Source: CAJXNP01 sp050305935 | GTDB taxonomy: Bacteria; Bacteroidota; Bacteroidia; Cytophagales; Cyclobacteriaceae | Direction of reading: 5' to 3' | Length of the DNA stretch: 64,000 bases | Assembly: GCA_050305935.1 (NCBI GenBank) | Contig: JBNLGG010000015.1 | Coordinates: forward strand, 9,102 to 73,101 | Part shown: in pieces, positions 25,544 to 33,508 of the stretch | How positions within the stretch are numbered: position 1 is the first letter of the stretch | Layout of the letters: each line of letters begins with the position of its first letter | Notes under the pieces: model-generated | Seen by the model: the letters and a program-made list of their open reading frames with translations, nothing else | What the model was told of the DNA's origin: nothing | Databases searched by the model: none | Made by a program: the position numbers and the translations under genes

Positions 25544-25888
25544 TCCTTTTCTGTTTCAAAAAGCTCTTCCAGTTGAATTTTATTCAGCACAAGATTGTTT
25601 TCAATGATATCCCAAAGTATTCGTGGATCAATGATGTGATATTCGTGAACGGCAAAATTTCTTAATCCATACATCTGTCTCCAAGGCACATCCGGATACA
25701 TTCCTTTAATTTCAGAAGGGATTTTATTGGCTGCCTCGCCAATGATCTCAAAGTTTCTGGTAACTGCGTCAATGACCATGTCATTTTGTGAAAAATCAAA
25801 GAAATTTTCCACCGGTTCCACGTACTTAAGGATTTTTTTCTATGGCGTTGATCATGTCTTGAATGTAGACCAGGTATCCTTTTTCCAT
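25540..25888 (-). pseudogene. hepT: HepT-like toxin (HEPN RNase), frameshifted in an A7 tract
   Basis: HepT is the HEPN-domain RNase toxin paired with MntA. Translation from ATG at 25888 (EKGYLVYIQDMINAIEK) stops after 20 codons because of one extra A in a seven-A run (T7 on the plus strand, 25833-25839). Without that base the frame continues as EKILKYVEPVENFF into a full 115-residue HepT. That product has IGEAANKIP and the RNase motif Rx4HxY in GLRNFAVHEYHIID, whose Tyr is the AMPylation target in known HepT. The 3' part alone is open from 25821 (GTG). The start overlaps the MntA stop as TAATG. The cause is a genuine mutation, phase variation or a sequencing error. Confidence 0.8.
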
Positions 25889-26178
25889 TACAAGAACTTT
25901 ACTTCCCTCATGATCGACTTTTTGAACACATCCTTAATAGAATTTTCAGTAACAATGTCCACTTCCCGGCCTAAATGATTTTCCAAAAAGTCCTTCAGGT
26001 CAAAGAATTTCCACCCTAAACTGTGGGTATAACTGACTATCAAATCAACATCCGATGATTTGTTGAACTTGCCGTTAGCCAATGAGCCAAAATAGCCTAT
26101 TTGATCGATACCGAATTCCCTTTCCAAAATGGGTTTTAATTCGCTGAGCTTCCAAAGTATGCTTTTTGCTGAGTTCAT
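25888..26178 (-). CDS. mntA: MntA-like nucleotidyltransferase antitoxin
   Basis: Minimal nucleotidyltransferase of 96 residues that silences HepT by attaching AMP to its HxY tyrosine. The fold motif GSx10DxD is present as GSLANGKFNKSSDVDLIV. The third carboxylate is in EVDIVTENSI. The frame opens at 26214 but the ATG at 26178 (NSAKSILWKLSELKP) fits the family. Unlike the toxin, this gene is intact. It is convergent with nothing and lies 160 bp from gltX on the other strand. Confidence 0.85.
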   Translation of the reverse strand: MNSAKSILWKLSELKPILEREFGIDQIGYFGSLANGKFNKSSDVDLIVSYTHSLGWKFFDLKDFLENHLGREVDIVTENSIKDVFKKSIMREVKFL

Positions 26179-26299
26179 GGAATAAAGATACTTGAATTTT
26201 GAGGAATACTCCACGCTTTACCATTTTGAATGAGGGTATTCTTTTTCCGTTAGTGTTGAATTTCCATTTCGCGATCCCCCATCTTCCGTTTCATTTTTA

Positions 26300-26307
26300 T
26301 AACTTTG
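26300..26307 (+). promoter_or_regulatory. -7 promoter element for gltX
   Basis: TAACTTTG matches TAnnTTTG, 31 bp before the gltX ATG. No TTG lies at the ideal -33 spacing. Confidence 0.45.
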
Positions 26308-26338
26308 CGGCCTTAATTTAAAATCAATATCAGGATTC

Positions 26339-27868
26339 ATGAGTGGGGAAATACGCGTTCGTTTTGCACCAAGCCCAACCGGGGCGCTTCACATTGGAGG
26401 AGTTAGAACAGCTTTATATAATTACCTTTTTGCTAAGAAAAACGGTGGAAAATTTATCCTTCGAATTGAGGATACTGACCAGACTCGGTTTGTAGAAGGT
26501 GCAGAGGAATATATCCGAGAAGCCTTGCATTGGATAGGCATTGACCCTGATGAAGGAGTCGTTGAAGGTGGGGAGTTTGGTCCTTACAAACAGTCTGAAC
26601 GAAAGGATCTTTATTTGAAATACGCCCGGCAGTTGATAGATGAGGATAAAGCTTACTATGCCTTCGATACTGCAGAAGAGCTGGAGGCTATGAGAGAGCG
26701 ATTAAAGGAGACAAAAGAAGCCAATCCTGTGTACGATAGTTTCACCAGGATGAGCATGAAGAACTCACTCACCATTACCACAGAAGAAGCTCAACAGAAA
26801 ATCAAAAATGGTGAGCCTTATGTGATCCGCCTGAAAGTGCCACAAAATGAAGAGGTCAAGCTGAATGATATGGTGCGCGGAATGGTAGTTGTGGATAGCG
26901 CGAATATTGATGATAAGATTCTCGTAAAATCTGATGGTATGCCTACCTACCACCTCGCCAACGTGGTTGACGATCATTTGATGAAAATTTCGCATGTGAT
27001 TCGAGGGGAGGAGTGGCTGCCTTCTGCACCTTTACACGTTTTGCTTTATAAATACCTGGGATGGGAGGATACGATGCCACAATTTGCCCATTTACCACTT
27101 TTGTTAAAACCGGATGGCAATGGCAAGCTCAGTAAAAGAGACGCAGATAAAAAGGGGTATCCGGTATTTCCACTGGATTGGACGGATCCTTCATCGGGGG
27201 AATTCTCCATGGGGTTCAGGGAAGCGGGTTATTTACCAGATGCCCTGACTAACTTTTTGGCATTTTTGGGATGGAATCCCGGGACGGAGCAGGAGCTTTT
27301 CAGTTTGGAAGAATTGATAGACGAATTCAGTATTGAGCGAATAAACAAAGCCGGGGCAAAATTTGATATTGACAAAGCAAAGTGGTTTAACCAGCAGTAT
27401 CTGAAAGCAAAATCCGATAGGGAATTGTCAGTCTATCTGTTAAAAGAACTAAAGAGGGTTGATATTTCCGGTGATCAGTCCGTCGCGGAGCGGATTTGCG
27501 GGATGATGAAGGAACGTGTCACCTTTCCCGCGGAAATCTGGACGAACGCAACCTATTTTTTCAAAGATCCTGAAGAGTACGATGAAAAAGTAGCTGGTAA
27601 AAAGTGGAAGGAGGAAGCTATTTCCTTCCTAAAATCTTTTAGTGAGGCCGTTAAAGCAACAACAACCCTCACCGGAGAAGAAGCCCATGACTTGCTCCAA
27701 AAAACGAGCGAGGAAACAGGAATAGGTCTTGGCAAAGTAATGCAATCCCTCCGTTTGGCTCTGACCGGCCAGGGAGGTGGTCCAGACCTGATGGGGATCA
27801 TAGAAATTATCGGAAAAGATGCCGTTATTCGTCGTATAGATAAGGCATTTTCCGTTTTGGGGTCTTAA
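26339..27868 (+). CDS. gltX: Glutamyl-tRNA synthetase
   Basis: Charges tRNA-Glu. A class I synthetase of 509 residues with the HIGH motif in PSPTGALHIGGVRTALYNYL near residue 10, the KMSKS-type loop as KLSKRDADKKGYPV (about 263-276), and a helical anticodon-binding C-terminal domain. The proline-rich VFPLDW insertion after the KLSKR loop is seen in Bacteroidota. Length is normal and the start is clear. The small downstream gene is co-directional after 46 bp. Confidence 0.97.
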   Translation: MSGEIRVRFAPSPTGALHIGGVRTALYNYLFAKKNGGKFILRIEDTDQTRFVEGAEEYIREALHWIGIDPDEGVVEGGEFGPYKQSERKDLYLKYARQLIDEDKAYYAFDTAEELEAMRERLKETKEANPVYDSFTRMSMKNSLTITTEEAQQKIKNGEPYVIRLKVPQNEEVKLNDMVRGMVVVDSANIDDKILVKSDGMPTYHLANVVDDHLMKISHVIRGEEWLPSAPLHVLLYKYLGWEDTMPQFAHLPLLLKPDGNGKLSKRDADKKGYPVFPLDWTDPSSGEFSMGFREAGYLPDALTNFLAFLGWNPGTEQELFSLEELIDEFSIERINKAGAKFDIDKAKWFNQQYLKAKSDRELSVYLLKELKRVDISGDQSVAERICGMMKERVTFPAEIWTNATYFFKDPEEYDEKVAGKKWKEEAISFLKSFSEAVKATTTLTGEEAHDLLQKTSEETGIGLGKVMQSLRLALTGQGGGPDLMGIIEIIGKDAVIRRIDKAFSVLGS

Positions 27869-27914
27869 GAGCATTCGCTTTCTCCATCTGAAAATGCCTG
27901 CCAAATGCGCTAAG

Positions 27915-28094
27915 ATGAGAAAGAGAAAAAAGATACCTTCTGAAAAAGAAGAAAAATTGAGGGTAAATCCGGAATTGGAAGGGCTCGAAATTCATATAAA
28001 CTCACTGGGAGAGATCAATTCCAACGTTGATATTGATAAGATCAATAAATTCCTCAACAAGCATGTGGAGGACAAGAAGTTGAAGGATCAGTGA
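27915..28094 (+). CDS. Small conserved protein downstream of gltX
   Basis: A 59-residue, highly charged cytosolic protein. The basic N-terminus (RKRKKIPSEKEEK) is followed by LRVNPELEGLEIHINSLGE and a C-terminal helix KINKFLNKHVEDKKL. I recall very similar small proteins beside gltX in other Bacteroidota, which supports a real gene, but no function is known. The ATG at 27915 is preferred over the longer frame from 27894. It ends 2 bp from the convergent exonuclease III gene. Confidence 0.7.
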   Translation: MRKRKKIPSEKEEKLRVNPELEGLEIHINSLGEINSNVDIDKINKFLNKHVEDKKLKDQ

Positions 28095-28096
28095 TC

Positions 28097-28861
28097 TTAT
28101 TTCAAGATAACACCCAGGGGGCAATGATCCGAACCCTCATATTCGTTCAAAATAAAAGCGTCTTCCACTTCTGAAATAAAAGAATTGCTAACTAGAAAGT
28201 AGTCAATCCTCCAGCCGATATTATTGGCTTTTGCATTGGCCCGGAAGCTCCACCAGGTATATTTTACTTCTTCCGGATAAAAATGCCGGAAGGTGTCCAT
28301 GAAGCCGCTATCAACAAAACGAGTGAACCCGTCAATTTCATCCTGTGTATATCCGGCGGATTTATTGTAATTGGCTTTGGGTCGGGCAATATCAATGGGC
28401 TGGTGGGCAACATTAAAGTCCCCACAGACGATCACCGGTTTCTTTTTTTCCAGGTCTTTCAGGTAATCCAGGAAGGCCTGATCCCACGATTTGCGATAAT
28501 TGAGTCTGATAAGCCCATTCCCTGAATTAGGCACATATACATTGACAACAAAAAAATCCTGAAATTCAGCCGTTGTAATCCTCCCTTCCTGATCGTGCTC
28601 TTTGATCCCCATATCAAATGTGATAGCAACGGGTCTTTCTTTTGATAAAATAGCAGTACCGGAATATCCTTTTTTTTCTTTGGAAGCATTGGCCGCCACA
28701 TGATATCCGTTGAGCAATTGAACCGTGTCTTTCACTTGCTCCGTATTGGCTTTGGTTTCCTGGAGGCAAAGGATGTCAGGGTTTAATGCACTTACATTTT
28801 TAGCGAAATCTTTTTTAAAAATGGCCCGGATGCCATTTACGTTCCAGGAGATAATTTTCAT
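28097..28861 (-). CDS. xth: Exodeoxyribonuclease III (AP endonuclease)
   Basis: A Mg2+-dependent nuclease that cuts at abasic sites in base-excision repair and degrades 3' ends. The 254 residues have the family start KIISWNVNGIRAI, catalytic Glu in CLQETKA (about 35), CGDFNVAHQPIDIARPK (Asp and Asn) and the C-terminal GSDHCPLGV with the catalytic Asp-His. Standard length and no oddities. Confidence 0.96.
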   Translation of the reverse strand: MKIISWNVNGIRAIFKKDFAKNVSALNPDILCLQETKANTEQVKDTVQLLNGYHVAANASKEKKGYSGTAILSKERPVAITFDMGIKEHDQEGRITTAEFQDFFVVNVYVPNSGNGLIRLNYRKSWDQAFLDYLKDLEKKKPVIVCGDFNVAHQPIDIARPKANYNKSAGYTQDEIDGFTRFVDSGFMDTFRHFYPEEVKYTWWSFRANAKANNIGWRIDYFLVSNSFISEVEDAFILNEYEGSDHCPLGVILK

Positions 28862-29057
28862 ACAGCAGTTTTTTTTTTGATCATCAAAGAATACTCGTCC
28901 GACGATTTAAACTTGTTGAGCGAGATCGAAACTCTAAAGATAAAAAAAGCCATAAAACTTCCATTTAAAAATGCTTTGTTCCACTCAGGAATCACTTCTT
29001 TGACTAAGTTGTTATTAGTCTGTATAATTAGTATCGGGTTGATTTAAAAGTTTCATC

Positions 29058-30041
29058 ATGTACGAACTGAAAAAGCTGATTGCATTTGCTGATCGAAAGT
29101 CAAAGGAAGATAAGCGACTGGTGATTGCTACAATCATTAAAACTGTAGGCTCCTCTTATCGGAAAAAGGGTACGCAAATGATTATTTCTGAAGACCTGGA
29201 ATATGAGGGCGCTATCAGTGGCGGGTGTGTGGAAAATGAAGCCCTTCGCCAGTCGGAAATAGTTTTACAGAAAAATGAGAGTGTCATTTTTGTGTACGAT
29301 GGTGAGTACAAGCTAGGCTGCAAAGGAAAAATATTTGTGTTATTGGAAGTATTATCCCTGGCTGCTGTTGAAAAACTAGTTCCCCTGTTTTATGAGTTTT
29401 ACAGCCAGAGAAGGCCAATTAAACTTGGTTTGATGAGAAATGATCAGGCGACCCGGGCAGCATCTTATTTTTTGTTTGACAGAGAAAAGATCGAAGTCGG
29501 CCACGTTAAAAATGTTGATGAGCTTAGTGATTCTGAAGAATTAATAATTGCTCCCCAAAATCAATTAGTAATAATTGGCGGCGAGTATGACAGTGTCTCA
29601 CTGGCGCTTTTAGCCCATGCATCTGGTTTTCTCACTTTTCTGTTTGTCAAGGAGACATTCAATCATAAGTTACCTGAGGAAATTAGGGTAGCTTACAAGA
29701 AACCTGATGAGATCGCATCGTACGTCCATTTTGACCAGCAGACCGCCGTGGTACTGATGACCCACTCCCTTTCTAAAGATTTAAACTATTTAATCGAATT
29801 ATTGAAATTGGAATCAAAATACCTGGGCATTTTAGGGCCACCGAGCCGAAGGGAAATCATTCTGAATAACCTCATGGCTCATGACGAAGACCTGATCTTT
29901 ACCCATTCCGATAAGCTGGAAAAAATGTTCGGCCCGATTGGGCAAAATATCGGCGCAAAAACGCCGGAAGAAATAAGCATCTCGGTTTTGAGCGAAATAA
30001 TTTCGGTTTTTAATGGTCAGGAGGTAAAGTTGGAGATTTGA
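29058..30041 (+). CDS. XdhC/CoxF family protein
   Basis: A 327-residue member of the XdhC family, which helps insert or sulfurate the molybdenum cofactor of xanthine-dehydrogenase-like enzymes. Signatures are the N-terminal ATIIKTVGSSYRKKGTQM, AISGGCVENEALRQSE with the conserved cysteine, a Rossmann-like middle domain (LVIIGGEYDSVSLALL) and YLGILGPPSRREIIL. No molybdenum hydroxylase or Moco gene lies nearby, so its partner is encoded elsewhere. It is convergent with the next gene (8-bp gap). Confidence 0.88.
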   Translation: MYELKKLIAFADRKSKEDKRLVIATIIKTVGSSYRKKGTQMIISEDLEYEGAISGGCVENEALRQSEIVLQKNESVIFVYDGEYKLGCKGKIFVLLEVLSLAAVEKLVPLFYEFYSQRRPIKLGLMRNDQATRAASYFLFDREKIEVGHVKNVDELSDSEELIIAPQNQLVIIGGEYDSVSLALLAHASGFLTFLFVKETFNHKLPEEIRVAYKKPDEIASYVHFDQQTAVVLMTHSLSKDLNYLIELLKLESKYLGILGPPSRREIILNNLMAHDEDLIFTHSDKLEKMFGPIGQNIGAKTPEEISISVLSEIISVFNGQEVKLEI

Positions 30042-30049
30042 ATTTCCAG

Positions 30050-30253
30050 TTAAAAAATGGCAGCCAACAATTTAAATGGAAGCATGACGATTGCCCCCAC
30101 AATGGAAAATACCAGGTGAAGCGTGACTCCCAGTATTTTAAAGGGTAAAAGGATCAGCCAGAAAAAGAACAGGAAAAAGAATACTGCCAATCCCACCGGC
30201 CAGCAGCAGGCTATCAGGCAAAAAACAAGGAAGAAGATAAGCAGGGTTTTCAT
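30050..30253 (-). CDS. Small hydrophobic membrane protein
   Basis: A 67-residue, almost entirely hydrophobic protein with two predicted membrane helices split by a short LPFKILG turn, and a second LPFK motif near the C-terminus. Such short membrane proteins with repeated LPFK/LLPFKxLG are common in Bacteroidota and have no known role. The clean ATG and the absence of an overlapping gene favour a real gene. Confidence 0.6.
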   Translation of the reverse strand: MKTLLIFFLVFCLIACCWPVGLAVFFFLFFFWLILLPFKILGVTLHLVFSIVGAIVMLPFKLLAAIF

Positions 30254-30362
30254 ATCAAGTCATTTCTACAAAGCTGAACAAACAACTGACCAAATCCTCA
30301 AACAATTGATTTTCAGGTTGTTTTTTGAAAAATTGGTAGGAAAAATGTTTGGTTTTGGACAC

Positions 30363-32153
30363 TCAGGTGTGCGAATTCGAATAAGGTGAGCTTATTAAAT
30401 GTGGTAAATAAACATTAAATTTTGATCCCACACCCAGGCGACTACTCACGTTCACTTCGCCATTCAATCGCTCCACCGCTCGCTTTAAAATATACAGGCC
30501 CAGGCCCGTACCGACCACAACATCATTCGCCCTGTAAAACATGTCAAATATCTTTCCATGGTATTTGGGCTCGATACCCTGGCCATTGTCCTCAGTGTTG
30601 ATCAGGATTTTTCCGTCGAGTTGCGAAATGGAGATTTTCATAAATGGCTTCTCCGATCCTTCCCGGTAATACTTTATCCCATTTTCGATGAGGTTTTGGA
30701 TGATTGTATTTATTACCGGCCACTCTGAGTAGAATTCGATCTGAGGGTCAATTTCCTTAATAAAAACAATGCGGCTGAAATTTGGGAGGTGCTGGTAGGA
30801 AGCGATGCAGTCGTCCACAATCTGGTGGAAATTGATCAATTGCTTTTCAATTTTTTGGTGGTTCATCCGGGTGAGGTTGATCAGCTCCATGACGATTTTG
30901 CTGATTCTGTTGGTCTGCGTCTTGTACATCTCAAAATACTTGAGCGATGTATCGTCTTTAATGTCAATGCTAACCAGGTTGTTAAGGCCTTCCAGGGAAT
31001 TGATCGGCCCTTTCAGATCATGCGAAATGCGGTAAAAAAATGAATCAAGCTCAACGTTTTTTCTATGTATAATATCGGATTTTTCTTTTTGAATAATTGA
31101 TTCCCGCTCCAGCGCCCTGATCTTTGCGATGGATTCAAAGCTTTTTATCACGTCGTGTGTGTGAGTGTTGATGACGGATTCCTTGGCGAGTATATATTTC
31201 TCAAGAAAATGAAGGGCATTTTTGTCGTCCCCTTCCTCCCTGGCCATTTGGTACAGATGGCGATAGGCTTTAAATTTTATTAAAATTATGTTAAACTCTT
31301 CAGCAATGTCGAGTGCCTGGTGCAATGATGCCCTTGAGCGTTTAAAATCTTCGGCCAAAAAATACAAAGCGCCAAGCTTATTGAACGTCATGGCCAGGCC
31401 AACCTTATCACCCATTTCTTCATGGATTTTTTTTGATGCTAAAAGGTCTTCTTCCGAATGGGCAAATTCACCCATCTTTATGTAGACCTTTGCTCTTCCA
31501 TACAAGGCAAATCCTAACCCCCGCACATCCCCGGTTTCATTTTTTAAAGCGATGCTTCGCTCAATCAAATTCATAGCCTCCTTGATCTTGCCTTGATTCA
31601 CATAAATTCCCGAGAGGGGGTTATAGGCATTTGACTCAAGGTTGCGGTCATTTGCTTTTTTGGCAGCGGCAACAGCATCTTCATAGGACTGAATGGCGCT
31701 TTTTACATCGCCCAGGTACTCATAGATTGTGCCCATCGATTTAAGCACGCGGGATTCATGATTCCATAATTTTAGCTCACGGTAAATCAGAAGGCAATCA
31801 AGTAGCAATTGAAGACCGTCATAAAAATGGTCGGTTTTATAGCATATAGAGGCGATATTAAATTTGGAGTCGGCGATGCCCTGATAGTCATTGACGTCCT
31901 CAAAATATTGCAGGGCCTCCTCTGATAGCTTTTTGGATTCCTTATAGTCACTCAGGATCATGTAAAAAAGCGCCAGCATACATTTGGATTTGGCTATCAG
32001 GAGGTTGCGGTTATTGTCATGGGCGATGTCCAGTGCCTTCTTTGCCATCGAAATGCTTTTTCGGACATCGTTAATCCTGCGTGAATAGGCATCTCTCAAA
32101 AGATCGCGAACTTCTTCCTCGATGGATCGTAAAGTGGTGGGTTTGGGTTTCAT
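30363..32153 (-). CDS. Cytosolic TPR-containing sensor histidine kinase
   Basis: A 596-residue kinase without membrane segments. The N-terminal two thirds (about 40-320) are tetratricopeptide repeats, for example the VKSAIQSYEDAVAAAKKAND and GIYVNQGKIKEAMNLIERSI units. A coiled coil follows, then a HisKA domain with the phosphorylated His in ISHDLKGPINSLEGL (about 378), and a HATPase domain with DNGQGIEPKYHGKIFDMF and GTGLGLYI. The TPR region probably binds a protein or peptide signal. No response regulator is adjacent, so it is an orphan kinase. ATG at 32153 is preferred over 32201 because the region before is a hydrophobic artefact of the leader. Confidence 0.87.
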   Translation of the reverse strand: MKPKPTTLRSIEEEVRDLLRDAYSRRINDVRKSISMAKKALDIAHDNNRNLLIAKSKCMLALFYMILSDYKESKKLSEEALQYFEDVNDYQGIADSKFNIASICYKTDHFYDGLQLLLDCLLIYRELKLWNHESRVLKSMGTIYEYLGDVKSAIQSYEDAVAAAKKANDRNLESNAYNPLSGIYVNQGKIKEAMNLIERSIALKNETGDVRGLGFALYGRAKVYIKMGEFAHSEEDLLASKKIHEEMGDKVGLAMTFNKLGALYFLAEDFKRSRASLHQALDIAEEFNIILIKFKAYRHLYQMAREEGDDKNALHFLEKYILAKESVINTHTHDVIKSFESIAKIRALERESIIQKEKSDIIHRKNVELDSFFYRISHDLKGPINSLEGLNNLVSIDIKDDTSLKYFEMYKTQTNRISKIVMELINLTRMNHQKIEKQLINFHQIVDDCIASYQHLPNFSRIVFIKEIDPQIEFYSEWPVINTIIQNLIENGIKYYREGSEKPFMKISISQLDGKILINTEDNGQGIEPKYHGKIFDMFYRANDVVVGTGLGLYILKRAVERLNGEVNVSSRLGVGSKFNVYLPHLISSPYSNSHT

Positions 32154-32316
32154 GAAGCTGATCAATCCAAAATTCAATTTAAACAAAAAAATAATAACCA
32201 ATTCTCATATCTTGGTGAAAGAAAGATCAAGGAGTGGTGGTGAAAAGGTAACGAGCCCTGAAATTGAATGCAATTTTTTAATTTAATTGGTATAAAGTCA
32301 ATATTGAAAAAGCCAA

Positions 32317-33247
32317 ATGAAAAGTTCAGTAGTTGTCTCTGCAATAATTCTGGTACTGGTCATTTCTTCGTGCAATGTCACCCGTCATTACATCAGAAAG
32401 TCTGAGAAAAAATATGACAAATGGGAGAGGATTTCCTGGCTGGAAAAAAACAGATTCAGCCTCGGTACTTTGGAGAAAGGTAGGTGTTGGGGACAAGGTG
32501 TTGCTGCTCGTACACGGATTTGGACCTGTCCCGCAGATTCAGTGGGAGGAACTCGTGGGAAAGCTTTACGGTGACTATACAATTTATATTCCCGACCTGG
32601 TTTATTTTGGTCAAAGCACCAGCGATGTGGATGTCTATGACCCAAGATTTCTGGCGAGGCAGGTGCTGGCGACGTTCCGGCAAAACGAAGAGAAGGAGTT
32701 TTACCTGGCAGGCGTTTCGTATGGAGGATTAATTTCCGCCATCATTGCCAATGAAAATAAAGAAAGAGTGAAGGGGTTGATTTTAATTGATGCGTTGTCC
32801 AAATATATGGATAGGACTTATGCCGATTCCCTTGCAGCGTCATTGGGATATGACAACTTGGGGCAGGTCCTGGTACCGGAGGATGGGAAAGCATTAAAGT
32901 CATTGTTCAAGCTGACTTTCTACAAGCCACCAAAACTACCTGCATTTGCGCTAAACAAACCTGCTAAAATTCTCTATTCAGATCAATTCAATCAAAAACA
33001 AAACCTCATGAAGTATTTATTCGCCAATGTATCCGCTATCAAGTCATGGTCATTTTCTTACGGTGGCCCTGTATTAATCCTCTGGGGAAGTGATGATGTG
33101 TTGATTCCCGTCGAAAATGCTGAGCTGATAAAAGAGCAATATGAAGATGCCCGCCTTGAAATAATACCTGACGCCGCTCATGCAGTGAATATGGAAAATG
33201 CGGAGGAGGTGGCTGGTTTTATTAGGGAATTTACATTGGAGAGATGA
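32317..33247 (+). pseudogene. Alpha/beta-hydrolase lipoprotein, frameshifted in an A7 tract
   Basis: Reading from ATG at 32317 gives a lipoprotein signal (ISSC, Cys19), then HYIRKSEKKYDKWERISWLEK. After that one extra A in a seven-A run (32444-32450) shifts the frame to an early stop. With one A removed, the protein continues as TDSASVLWRKVGVGDKVLLLVHGFG and makes a 309-residue lipid-anchored hydrolase. Its triad is GVSYGG (Ser), WGSDDVLIP (Asp) and DAAHAVNM (His). The 3' frame is open from 32375. The lesion has the same context (GAAAAAAA, +1) as in hepT. A substrate cannot be inferred. If the extra base is real the gene is inactive or depends on slippage. Confidence 0.8.
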
Positions 33248-33290
33248 GGTAGTACTGCCATTTCAATTTATAATTATAGTTGAAGTCTTT

Positions 33291-33428
33291 ATTCCACGCA
33301 AAGACCGCAGAGGGGACTCACGCGGAGGACACGGAGTGTTCAATGGTCACGGGCGTTTCTAAGTGCTCTTAGCGTTTTAATCTTTACGCACTTCGCGTGA
33401 AAAGTTCTTAGCGGGATTTGCGTGGAAT
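33291..33428. repeat. Imperfect palindromic repeat element with CGCAAAG/CGCAGAG units
   Basis: The ends are inverted: ATTCCACGCAAAGACCGC (33291-33308) and GCGGGATTTGCGTGGAAT (33411-33428), with two mismatches. The interior holds CGCAGAGG, ACGCGGAGGACACGGAG and the inverted TTAGCGTTTTAATCTTTACGC-type units in pieces. Such CGCAAAG-rich palindromes recur in intergenic regions of many bacterial genomes. It lies between two convergent genes, before a bidirectional terminator. Copy number elsewhere in the genome is unknown. Confidence 0.6.
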
Positions 33429-33460
33429 AATCTTTTACCAACCCCAGACTTTCCATAATA

Positions 33461-33490
33461 AAAAAGGCCGCTCTTGAGAACGGCCTTTTT
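33461..33490. terminator. Bidirectional rho-independent terminator
   Basis: AAAAAGGCCG and CGGCCTTTTT form a perfect 10-bp stem with a 10-nt loop, giving a GC stem followed by T5 on either strand. It serves the hydrolase gene (plus) and secDF (minus), which converge here. Confidence 0.9.
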
Positions 33491-33508
33491 TATGAAATCC
33501 AATATTGT

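Noticed and set aside
25821..25888. Programmed -1 ribosomal frameshift to make HepT
   Set aside because: The intact frame needs +1 at the A7 run, so a usual -1 slippery site does not restore it.
26215..26338. A tRNA or small RNA gene before gltX
   Set aside because: No cloverleaf, CCA end or conserved TWC arm was seen; the gap is explained by a promoter element.
33291..33428. CRISPR array
   Set aside because: The units are short, inverted and irregular, without evenly spaced direct repeats or spacers.
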